Positions 6,593 through 11,669 of a stretch of DNA of 14,989 bases are shown here, piece after piece. Where the stretch lies: NCBI GenBank assembly GCA_003487955.1, contig DNNJ01000278.1:18900-33888 (forward strand), given 5' to 3'. The position numbers and the translations under genes were made by a program. Each line of letters begins with the position of its first letter. The stretch's first letter is position 1. Below the pieces are notes generated by a model, which saw nothing but the letters and a program-made list of their open reading frames with translations, was not told where the DNA came from and did not search any database. The DNA comes from Clostridiales bacterium. Lineage in GTDB: Bacteria; Bacillota; Clostridia; Tissierellales; Sedimentibacteraceae.

Positions 6593-7249
6593 TTATTGTC
6601 CTGATCTTATACAACGTTCAAAAATTAAAATTGTAGAATCTATTGTCGCGTTTATACCACCAGCTATTCCACCTAACCCAATAACTGAAGTCGTTTTCCC
6701 TATTTCATTTGTAAATGTAAAAGCCAATCTCCAACCATTTATTGAATGTTCTGTAATTTCTAATTTCATATTATTTAAATCTACTTCACCTGTCGGTAGA
6801 TCATTTATTACAGATATATCATATTCATAACAAGGATTCTTAGGAATTTGTTCATTTTTTGTATTATATATTTTATTAAATTTATCTTCGATATCAGAAT
6901 TATTTAGTTTAGGTAAAAATAAATCAACTTTATTTTTATAAGTTTCATTATCACAAAAATTAGAGATCATTTTAGAATGAATATTTTTATTAATTAAGCT
7001 ATCATTGGATTCAATATAATTTTTTAAATAATCTTTTGCTGTTTCATCTGTAATCTTATTTAAATATTCTACTAGTATTGATCTTGCTTTTGTATACCTT
7101 TCTTGATCCATAGATTTTGCATAAATATTTAAATCGTTTCTTCGATTGTTACATTCATTACATACATCATAATTTTTTAGATGCTTTTCTAAAGGATAAG
7201 TTACATCTGAAATTCTACTTAATTTTTTACCGCATATTGCGCAATTCAT
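6593..7249 (-). CDS. Zinc-finger protein with a DUF4177-like C-terminal domain, 218 aa
   Basis: The N-terminus is a four-Cys zinc knuckle, CAIC (residues 3-6) and CNEC (31-34), similar to the DUF4428 type. A charged helical region follows (residues about 45-135). The C-terminal 70 residues read YEYDISVINDLPTG, then NGWRLAFTFTNEIGK, then a Gly-rich GLGGIAGGINATID and the end TILIFER. This GW-x-L beta-rich pattern resembles DUF4177-like domains. The ATG at 7249 follows AAAGGAGAT at good spacing. It faces the plus-strand zinc-ribbon gene tail-to-tail with a 61-nt gap lacking a clear terminator. With its neighbours it makes a cluster of three Cys-rich small proteins. A regulatory or stress-sensing role would be speculation. 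Confidence 0.65.
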   Translation of the reverse strand: MNCAICGKKLSRISDVTYPLEKHLKNYDVCNECNNRRNDLNIYAKSMDQERYTKARSILVEYLNKITDETAKDYLKNYIESNDSLINKNIHSKMISNFCDNETYKNKVDLFLPKLNNSDIEDKFNKIYNTKNEQIPKNPCYEYDISVINDLPTGEVDLNNMKLEITEHSINGWRLAFTFTNEIGKTTSVIGLGGIAGGINATIDSTILIFERCIRSGQ

Positions 7250-7263
7250 TTCAATAATCTCCT

Positions 7264-7320
7264 TTATCGTTTCACTAATTCTACTCTCCTAAGTATAAAT
7301 AAAGATCCTCCTTTAATCAT
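7264..7320 (-). CDS. Possible 18-aa leader peptide
   Basis: An ATG at 7320 preceded by AAAAAGAGGTATAAATTT opens MIKGGSLFILRRVELVKR, stopping 15 nt before the 218-aa gene. It is a basic, partly hydrophobic peptide in a leader position. The frame contains a second AAAGGAGG. A still shorter MKLY frame with AAGGAGGG lies upstream (about 7378). Either may be chance in a purine-rich leader. Confidence 0.2.
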   Translation of the reverse strand: MIKGGSLFILRRVELVKR

Positions 7321-7444
7321 AAATTTATACCTCTTTTTAGCGTTATTCTACCGTGTTTCATGTATTCCTAATATAGTTTCATATCTGACCCTCCTTATGA
7401 TGCAGAAAGGGGGAACGAAATTTGGTTTTCCTTTATGAGTAGGG

Positions 7445-7456
7445 ACAAAATTTTGT
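7445..7456. repeat. 12-bp perfect palindrome
   Basis: ACAAAATTTTGT lies in the non-coding stretch between the 218-aa gene and the micro-ORF. It could be an operator. No nearby promoter was recognised. Confidence 0.3.
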
Positions 7457-7482
7457 ATACACCTTTGATATTATATTCGAAA

Positions 7483-7507
7483 AGGTATGGTCATTTTAAC
7501 CATACCT
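7483..7507 (-). terminator. Hairpin ending the 22-codon micro-ORF
   Basis: AGGTATGGT, 7-nt loop, ACCATACCT: a perfect 9-bp stem. On the minus strand it is followed by TTTTCG, a short U-run. The TGA of the micro-ORF lies at the loop, so stop codon and hairpin coincide. Confidence 0.5.
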
Positions 7508-7559
7508 CAATATTGTCCAGCTTGTCAAGAATTGCCTGTAACGCTTTTTCATTTTCCAT
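7491..7559 (-). CDS. 22-aa coiled-coil-like micro-ORF
   Basis: The frame MENEKALQAILDKLDNIEVW (plus LK) starts at an ATG preceded by GGGGAG about 12 nt upstream. Amphipathic heptads (A, I, L, L, I) suggest a short coiled coil. Longer proteins beginning in a similar way are common in Clostridia, so this may be a truncated relative. In its favour, it has its own promoter at a perfect 17-nt spacing and a hairpin at its stop codon, a complete miniature transcription unit. A regulatory RNA containing the frame is an alternative reading. Function unknown. Confidence 0.4.
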   Translation of the reverse strand: MENEKALQAILDKLDNIEVWLK

Positions 7560-7597
7560 TCCCTACTACAACTCCCCTATTTAATTCTGTAACCTCA

Positions 7598-7626
7598 ATT
7601 ATAGGGAATCATTATGTAAAAAGCAA
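7598..7626 (-). promoter_or_regulatory. Promoter of the micro-ORF unit
   Basis: On the minus strand TTGCTT (7626-7621), 17 nt, TATAAT (7603-7598), about 40 nt upstream of the micro-ORF start. The spacer contains ATTCCC, which on the plus strand reads AATTATAGGGAAT, loosely like the shared TAGGGAAT element of the zinc-ribbon promoters. Confidence 0.55.
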
Positions 7627-7678
7627 GTAAAACGTAATGATCTAAACATCCGACAAAAATTTATTTTTAGGTTTGAAT

Positions 7679-7718
7679 ATAAAAAAAATAGCTATCGCAA
7701 TTTAACGATAACTATTTA
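7679..7718 (-). terminator. Rho-independent terminator of the second zinc-ribbon gene
   Basis: On the minus strand AAATAGTTATCG pairs with CGATAGCTATTT (one mismatch) around an 8-nt loop and runs into a tract of eight Ts. The 5' arm overlaps the stop codon at 7716-7718. Confidence 0.8.
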
Positions 7719-8111
7719 AAATTTATATCCGCAATTTTTGCATTTGAATGTTTTACTGATATGCCCAAGTGAGAATACCCCAAATGCGATTCCAGCGCCT
7801 ACCTTGCTCGCTGTAGAAATTTTCTCTACGTTTGGAGAACCACAAGCTGGACAACGTGGTTGATATTGGCTTGTTGATTGTGGTTTAGATGCATAGCTTG
7901 GATCTTTTAGTTTGCTCCATTCATCGTTACTAATTAATGGTACTCCGCATGTCGGGCAAGAAGTATAGTTTTTATCATAAAAGTGATTGCAGTTTGGGCA
8001 TACCATTTGTGTTGACATAAATTCATTATAGTCCATTAATTTTGTACCGCATTTACTACAAATAGTATGTTGATCTCCACAGGCTCTTCTGCATTGGGGG
8101 CATATTTTCAT
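7716..8111 (-). CDS. Multi-zinc-ribbon protein, 131 aa (paralogue of the 6190-6531 gene)
   Basis: Three zinc-ribbon units are visible: CPQC/CSKC (residues 4-21), CPNC/CPTC (around 38-56) and the C-terminal CPACGSPNVEKIS, then GAGIAFGVFSLGHISKTFK and CKNCGYKF. The C-terminal domain is nearly identical to that of the plus-strand gene at 6190, which lacks the middle ribbon. A TTG at 8120 is in frame, but the ATG at 8111 has AAAAGAG at 9 nt and is chosen. The gene has its own promoter, terminator and an upstream inverted repeat matching that of its paralogue, so it is monocistronic and probably co-regulated with it. A role in nucleic-acid or protein binding is possible; none is shown. Confidence 0.75.
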   Translation of the reverse strand: MKICPQCRRACGDQHTICSKCGTKLMDYNEFMSTQMVCPNCNHFYDKNYTSCPTCGVPLISNDEWSKLKDPSYASKPQSTSQYQPRCPACGSPNVEKISTASKVGAGIAFGVFSLGHISKTFKCKNCGYKF

Positions 8112-8137
8112 AGGAATCAACTCTTTTCAAGAATTAT

Positions 8138-8165
8138 ATTATAGCATGTTCCGTTTGAATTTCAA
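8138..8165 (-). promoter_or_regulatory. SigA-type promoter of the second zinc-ribbon gene
   Basis: Minus strand TTGAAA (8165-8160), 16 nt, TATAAT (8143-8138). It sits about 27 nt from the ATG at 8111, as compact as the promoter of the paralogue, with the same -35 and -10 sequences. Confidence 0.75.
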
Positions 8166-8168
8166 GTA

Positions 8169-8202
8169 TTTTATAATAAATTCCCTAAAATTTATTATAA
8201 AA
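8169..8202 (-). promoter_or_regulatory. Inverted repeat upstream of the second zinc-ribbon gene (shared element, copy 2)
   Basis: A perfect 14-bp inverted repeat: TTTTATAATAAATT, loop CCCTAA, AATTTATTATAAAA. Read with the gene (minus strand) its core is AAATTTTAGGGAATTTATT, matching copy 1 (6104-6134) apart from one extra T. It ends 3 nt before the -35 box. Confidence 0.6.
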
Positions 8203-8492
8203 AAGCAACGAATTTCTCATACTCCCCATCCCCATGAAACTATACTCACCTGTAAGGTTATCTCTAAATTTATTTATTTAATCACATTAAAATGATATAC
8301 GTTATGGGATAGGTAAAGGGGGATCAAATTAGATCCCCCCCTAAGGAGCACTAAATTCCGTCCTCCTAATCTCCATTAGTGGGTATGCAAATTTGAGTAC
8401 CCCAACACAGGGCACTGACATTGTCAGCGTTGACCTGAATCCGCAATTGATCGCTCTTTTTTGAGCGGGTATTAAGGAATTAGTTATACCGC
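8203..8492. other. Non-coding region A with structured repeats
   Basis: No gene is seen here. From left to right it holds GAAACTATACTCACC (from 8237), the GGGGGATC hairpin, a GGGTA/TACCC stem around CAAATTTG (about 8391-8403), the palindrome CTGACATTGTCAG (8415-8427), CAATTG, a hairpin CGCTC-TTTTTT-GAGCG (about 8452-8467) and TTAGTTATACCGCC. Several of these motifs recur in the same order in region B (9100-9640), so both probably bind the same factors. Confidence 0.45.
8318..8339 (-). terminator. GC-rich hairpin, possible terminator of the 8493-8702 gene
   Basis: GGGGGATC, loop AAATTA, GATCCCCC: a perfect 8-bp stem. On the minus strand it is followed by TTTACC, a weak U-run, about 150 nt after the stop at 8493. 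It could equally be one of the structured sites of this non-coding region. Confidence 0.4.
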
Positions 8493-8702
8493 CTATATTC
8501 CTATTTCTTTCTTTAATTTCTCATGCGTAATTAAATTTCCATTGTCTTTCACAGCTTCGTTAAGCTCTTTCTTTTCCATTGGGGTCAAACGTGTATAGTT
8601 TGGATCATTGAGAATAACCAAACGCTTGATAATATGCTCTACTGCCTGATGATCTTCTACCGTCAGTAAGTGCATGAGATCAACTAATTGCTTATCTGTC
8701 AT
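8493..8702 (-). CDS. Hypothetical small protein, 69 aa
   Basis: Unrecognised. An upstream ATG at 8711 directly abuts AAAGGAG; the ATG at 8702 lies 9 nt after that site and is chosen, giving MTDKQLVDLMHLLTVEDHQA and onward. The protein is helical and charged, ending HEKLKKEIGI. The shape (helical N-terminus, PMEKKELNEA helix, short C-terminal helix) resembles small antitoxin-type or regulatory proteins, but no partner toxin is visible. It follows the ParB-like fragment by about 27 nt on the same strand, suggesting the two were one operon. Confidence 0.55.
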   Translation of the reverse strand: MTDKQLVDLMHLLTVEDHQAVEHIIKRLVILNDPNYTRLTPMEKKELNEAVKDNGNLITHEKLKKEIGI

Positions 8703-8729
8703 TAAATACATCTCCTTTAGTGGGATACC

Positions 8730-9086
8730 TTATTTTACTACAGAATCATTATAAATTGCAAATGAATTTGCCACTATTTCATCTTTGCCATATGTAAGAA
8801 TCAAATTCTTTTGATCTGTAGGGGAAAGACGCGCTAAAATCCTGCTTGCTACTGATGTCGTTATTTGTTTTTCGTCAACCATCGTTTGTAATTCCGGAAT
8901 TAATTCAAGTATTTTCTTACTACGACGATACGTATTAATATCAATTCCTAATTTATTAGCTAATTCTTCTTGCGTAGCAGACTGTCCATTGGATAGTCTG
9001 GATAACTTATTACCGCCATTCTTAATTCCATAAATTCTTTCCAATTCACAAATAATCCTGCTAATCTTAAAACTATATGCATTTTC
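8730..9086 (-). pseudogene. 5'-truncated ParB/KorB-like DNA-binding protein
   Basis: The sequence contains the helix-turn-helix part of a ParB-family protein: ERIYGIKNGGNKLSRL, then SATQEELANKLGIDINTYRR, then KKILELIPELQTMVDEKQIT, then ASRILARLSPTDQKNLI. ParB-like proteins of Clostridia elements carry an N-terminal nuclease/CTP-binding domain (GHRR motif) before this segment; it is absent here. Coding similarity extends upstream of the only usable start (TTG, 9044) to about 9086 (ENAYSFKI), then meets a TAG at 9098. The N-terminal half has therefore been lost, or was replaced by the adjacent non-coding DNA. The remaining 104 codons could still make a DNA-binding fragment from the TTG, weakly supported by an AGGA 11 nt upstream. 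It may once have bound the neighbouring repeats. Confidence 0.6.
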
Positions 9087-9249
9087 ATTTATAATCTATT
9101 ATAATTTCAAAGATAAGTCATTCAAAAGGTGAAACTATATTCCCAAACAGTTATATGTGAATTTATTGATTTAAATAAATAAAATTACACTTAGTTTGAA
9201 TTTTAGGACAGTCTAAAATTGAGCTTACCGATTTCTTTAAATTCTACTT

Positions 9250-9549
9250 AACGCAAAATTGCGTTGAGTGCTGACAAGCTGACAGGAGGGTAAAATCTTC
9301 TCCCCCTGCCCCCAAAATTGGGGTGAGTTTTAACCGACCCCCATGGCAGACCGCAAGAAACAAACTGCATTTCCCCGCAAAAGATGATTGGAAAAGACCA
9401 TTCACACCTTATGCGCGACATTAAAGGTTATATCAAGGTCATGGGCAAGAACCCAAAATTGGGGGCTTCAAATTGGTCGGACATGTTGCGGTCGCTCATT
9501 TTTTGAGTAGTCCTCAAAATTGAGGAATGACAACCAATCCAAAATTGGA
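9250..9549 (+). repeat. Array of five AAAATT-centred inverted repeats with covarying stems
   Basis: Five copies in the same orientation: AACGC-AAAATT-GCGTT (9250-9265), CCCC-AAAATT-GGGG (9310-9323), CCC-AAAATT-GGG (9452-9463), TCCTC-AAAATT-GAGGA (9511-9526) and TCC-AAAATT-GGA (9538-9549). The hexamer is constant, while stems differ in sequence but always stay complementary. A degenerate copy, TCTAAAATTGAG, lies near 9212. Spacing is irregular, so this is not a CRISPR or simple iteron array. Confidence 0.7.
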
Positions 9550-9686
9550 CCCGTTGATTTCTTCATACTAAATAAATAAATCAGGCACGATCATTTCGGG
9601 AGTATAGTTATACCACCTAAACATATAGAATTGATTTTAATGCGTAATTTACATTGTTTTTGATACTAAAAGCAGTATGGCTGCAC

Positions 9687-9728
9687 AATAAAAAACAGAC
9701 TGCCAAATCATACACTTAGCAATCTGTT
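9687..9728 (-). terminator. Terminator of the toxin-antitoxin operon
   Basis: On the minus strand AACAGATTGC pairs with GCAGTCTGTT (one G-T pair) around a 15-nt loop, followed by TTTTTTATT. It begins a few bases after the toxin stop codon. Confidence 0.8.
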
Positions 9729-9732
9729 CCTC

Positions 9733-9951
9733 TTATATGTGTTTATTGAAATATTCCTGTGTAACCTGCAATTGCTTTTTCAGGATAGCTTGCCACATGG
9801 CTTTATGAATCTCTCCACTGCCTTTAGATACTTTGGTTTGTCTGACATTCCCATCTTCATCACGTTTTCGGTAATAATAGTGATCTGTTTGTTTATATAA
9901 TTCCCATTTGTCATTATCGCAAAATCGTTTCAGTTCTTTCCACTTTGGCAT
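9733..9951 (-). CDS. HicA-like toxin, 72 aa
   Basis: This small basic protein has the outline of a HicA-fold mRNA interferase: MPKWKELKRFCDNDKWELYK as helix and first strand, then QTDHYYYRKR with H in the position of the catalytic His of the GSH motif, then a GSGEIHKAMWQAILKKQL stretch like the HicA C-terminal helix. The usual GSH is TDH here, so it is a divergent relative. HicA toxins cut mRNA and tmRNA and are held inactive by the antitoxin. The ATG at 9951 follows GGAGAG at 8 nt and overlaps the antitoxin gene by 22 nt, so synthesis is coupled. Promoter upstream and terminator downstream define a two-gene operon. Confidence 0.65.
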   Translation of the reverse strand: MPKWKELKRFCDNDKWELYKQTDHYYYRKRDEDGNVRQTKVSKGSGEIHKAMWQAILKKQLQVTQEYFNKHI

Positions 9952-10355
9952 GTGACAAGCTCTCCAATCTTTGCAGCATTACCTAAGATCAGAGCTTTAA
10001 ACACATAAGGAATATGAGCTTTGCGGTTAGGGGCCGTACCCCAATAGTTAAAATCAGTATAGAAATTTTCGGAATATTCAAGAATCGATTCTGCCAATTT
10101 CCGTTTAGCTTCTTTTTCATCTTTTCCGTTTTCTACCAAGTCAATCTCATTGAGAGACAAAGTGATTGATCCATCATCTTCAGTCTCTTCCTTTGCCGTG
10201 AAATGATAGGCATCCAGCAGCGATTCCATAAAATTAACATCGGAAAGCATCAGATAATCCCGTGTGCGCTTGATAAACTGTGGTTTTTCACGGATTACCT
10301 TATCTACTACCTCGCTCCAATCCTTCCGAACATCTGTGGCATTCATCGTTAGCAT
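9930..10355 (-). CDS. Hybrid Phd/HicB-like antitoxin, 141 aa
   Basis: The N-terminus (MLTMNATDVRKDWSEVVDKV, then IREKPQFIKRTRDYLMLSD) resembles the Phd/YefM DNA-binding domain. The C-terminal half (DGSITLSLNEIDLVENGKDE, then AKRKLAESILEYSENF) has the partial RNase-H-like HicB pattern of strand, EIDLV and an EA/AK helix. It would repress its promoter and neutralise the HicA-like toxin encoded immediately downstream. The frame is open to an ATG at 10400, but that codon lies within the promoter, upstream of the predicted transcription start near 10373, so it cannot be used. The ATG at 10364 has almost no leader; the ATG at 10355, 9 nt after AAGGGG, is chosen. The antitoxin-first order and domain fusion differ from classical hicAB. 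Confidence 0.7.
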   Translation of the reverse strand: MLTMNATDVRKDWSEVVDKVIREKPQFIKRTRDYLMLSDVNFMESLLDAYHFTAKEETEDDGSITLSLNEIDLVENGKDEKEAKRKLAESILEYSENFYTDFNYWGTAPNRKAHIPYVFKALILGNAAKIGELVTCQSGKN

Positions 10356-10379
10356 ATCGTTCATCCCCTTACACCCCCC

Positions 10380-10408
10380 ATTATAAGCATTAACGCACAT
10401 TATGTCAA
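10380..10408 (-). promoter_or_regulatory. Consensus SigA promoter of the toxin-antitoxin operon
   Basis: On the minus strand TTGACA (10408-10403), 17 nt, TATAAT (10385-10380): a perfect vegetative consensus. It decides the antitoxin start, since transcription begins about 10373. Confidence 0.85.
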
Positions 10409-10460
10409 TAGTGTACGCTTTATTGTATGAGGATGTTTGTCATTTTATTCGTGCGCAACT

Positions 10461-10494
10461 AAAAAGGCGTTACCCATAAAGGCAGCGCCATTTT
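10461..10494 (-). terminator. Terminator of the integrase gene
   Basis: On the minus strand GGCGCTGCC pairs with GGGTAACGCC (one bulge/mismatch) around TTTAT and is followed by TTTTTAG. It lies about 10 nt after the integrase stop. Confidence 0.7.
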
Positions 10495-10503
10495 AGCTAT
10501 GCT

Positions 10504-11487
10504 TTATTTCTTCTTCATAATATTTTCTAACGGAGAATATGGCGCATAATTTACCCTTATATCTTCATCATCCAAGTCAAGGTATGCCTTTTCTGTCACT
10601 GTAACGCTGCTATGGCCCAGAATGCGGCTGAGAGTATAGATATTACCTCCATTCATTAAGAATCGCTTTGCAAAGTTGTTCCTAAGCATATGGGGATGAG
10701 CATTTTTAGTTCCCACTCTTTTGGCATGATCTTTAAAATTTTTTTCAAAATTAGATACCGTCAATGGTTTTCCTTCGTTAGTACAGAAAAGATAATCACT
10801 GTCACGATAACGATCTTTAAATTGAAGCCAACGCTTTAGATACTTTCCCATTTCAGCGCTATAGATCCTACCTTTTTTTCCTTTGGTGTTTTCAGGCGGC
10901 AAATAGATTGACCGTCTAACCATATCCATATCAGTTAGTTTAATTAAGAGGGTTTCGCCCAGCCGCATTCCAGTATCTATGAGAAGTTGGCATATAGTAC
11001 AATCCCGATATTCGTGAAATTTTGACACATCAAATGATTTAATCAGATTTAAAAACTCTACATCTGAAAGATAATCTACTGGCCTATGTGCATTATTCAA
11101 TGATCTCTTGATTCTTGCAAATGGATTTATCTTTATGTAATGATTCTCAAAAAGATAATTAAAAAACACCTTGATATTGCGAAGATAATTGTTGATGGTA
11201 ATATCGCTCATTGGCTTATTAAGGTCTGATCTACTATCAGGATGGTTATATGCTTTACTTTGGTCATTTGCCACTATCGTATACTTTCCACGCTTTGATA
11301 GATATTCAATATATTCTTTGATATGACCTTCCCTAACCTCTGAAGCTTCCTTGATCTGATGAACTTCTATCATGTATCTTTCAAAGATTCTCAATGCTTG
11401 TTCATAGCTCTGCATCGTCTTAGGTCGTAAGTTTTGACTTTGGCAATAGCTCATAAAATCGTCAATGTCATAATCAAATTGAACCAT
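10504..11487 (-). CDS. Tyrosine recombinase (integrase) of the element
   Basis: A 327-residue phage-type integrase with the catalytic set of the family: R175 in DTGMRLGE, lysine region K202-K205 (TKGKKGR), H266 and R269 in HPHMLRNN, H292 in ILGHSS and the nucleophile Y302 in EKAYLDL. Residues 5-130 form the helical core-binding SAM-like domain. Length and motifs fit XerC/D-like integrases that insert and excise mobile elements. The ATG at 11487 follows GAAGGAGTG at 5 nt, a site embedded in a 19-bp hairpin (11494-11545). It is the element gene nearest the chromosome and reads in the same direction as spo0A, so read-through from spo0A would produce a transcript with a masked ribosome-binding site. 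AAAATTCAT repeats in the upstream DNA may be arm-type binding sites. Confidence 0.9.
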   Translation of the reverse strand: MVQFDYDIDDFMSYCQSQNLRPKTMQSYEQALRIFERYMIEVHQIKEASEVREGHIKEYIEYLSKRGKYTIVANDQSKAYNHPDSRSDLNKPMSDITINNYLRNIKVFFNYLFENHYIKINPFARIKRSLNNAHRPVDYLSDVEFLNLIKSFDVSKFHEYRDCTICQLLIDTGMRLGETLLIKLTDMDMVRRSIYLPPENTKGKKGRIYSAEMGKYLKRWLQFKDRYRDSDYLFCTNEGKPLTVSNFEKNFKDHAKRVGTKNAHPHMLRNNFAKRFLMNGGNIYTLSRILGHSSVTVTEKAYLDLDDEDIRVNYAPYSPLENIMKKK

Positions 11488-11493
11488 AAAAAC

Positions 11494-11545
11494 ACTCCTT
11501 CACCTTATTGGGACGAAAATTCATGGCCCAATAAAGTAAAGGAGT
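11494..11545 (-). promoter_or_regulatory. 19-bp hairpin masking the integrase ribosome-binding site
   Basis: In the minus-strand transcript ACTCCTTTACTTTATTGGG pairs with CCCAATAAGGTGAAGGAGT: 17 Watson-Crick and 2 G-U pairs, with a 14-nt loop. The 3' arm contains the AAGGAG that serves the integrase ATG 6 nt further on. Confidence 0.75.
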
Positions 11546-11574
11546 TGGTTGGAAAAATTCTAAAAATTCATTGG
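11516..11574. repeat. AAAATTC repeats between integrase and spo0A (possible attachment/arm sites)
   Basis: AAAATTCATGG (11516-11526), AAAATTC (11554-11560) and AAAATTCATTGG (11563-11574) repeat in the same orientation just outside the integrase. Integrase arm sites or part of the att site are possible. The crossover core cannot be fixed because the other element end is outside the window. The remainder to 11669 shows no gene. Confidence 0.35.
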
Positions 11575-11669
11575 TAAAAATAACGAATCCATGCGTACTT
11601 TAGCATTATTCATCGCTCCGAACTCATTTCCATTTTTCTGGAAAAAGCCAGTGTACAAGCCATTTTTTA

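Larger units (their letters stand above)
9045..9732. other. Non-coding region B: candidate origin/transfer region or structured RNA
   Basis: About 650 bp without a convincing gene. It holds the AAAATT-centred inverted repeats, two CTGACA direct repeats (about 9271-9284), a CTCA-TTTTT-TGAG hairpin (near 9496), AT-rich AAATAAATAAA stretches at both sides (about 9172-9185 and 9570-9580), and end motifs GAAACTATATTCCC (from 9131) and GGGAGTATAGTT (from 9598) that are near-inverted copies. Repeats, AT-rich stretches and a nearby ParB remnant and primase fit an origin or transfer site; a large structured RNA is the alternative. Confidence 0.5.

Noticed and set aside
8169..8202. AT-only inverted repeat as a terminator of the gene ending at 8493
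   Set aside because: The stem has no G-C pairs, it lies some 290 nt from that stop, and an equivalent repeat lies at the same promoter position of the paralogous gene.
9250..9549. AAAATT repeats as a CRISPR array or plain iterons
   Set aside because: The repeats are 12-16 bp with variable stems and irregular spacing (about 15 to 130 bp), so neither spacers of constant length nor identical iterons are present.
10355..10400. Longer antitoxin start at 10400
   Set aside because: The ATG falls between the -35 and -10 boxes of a perfect promoter, so it would not be in the mRNA.
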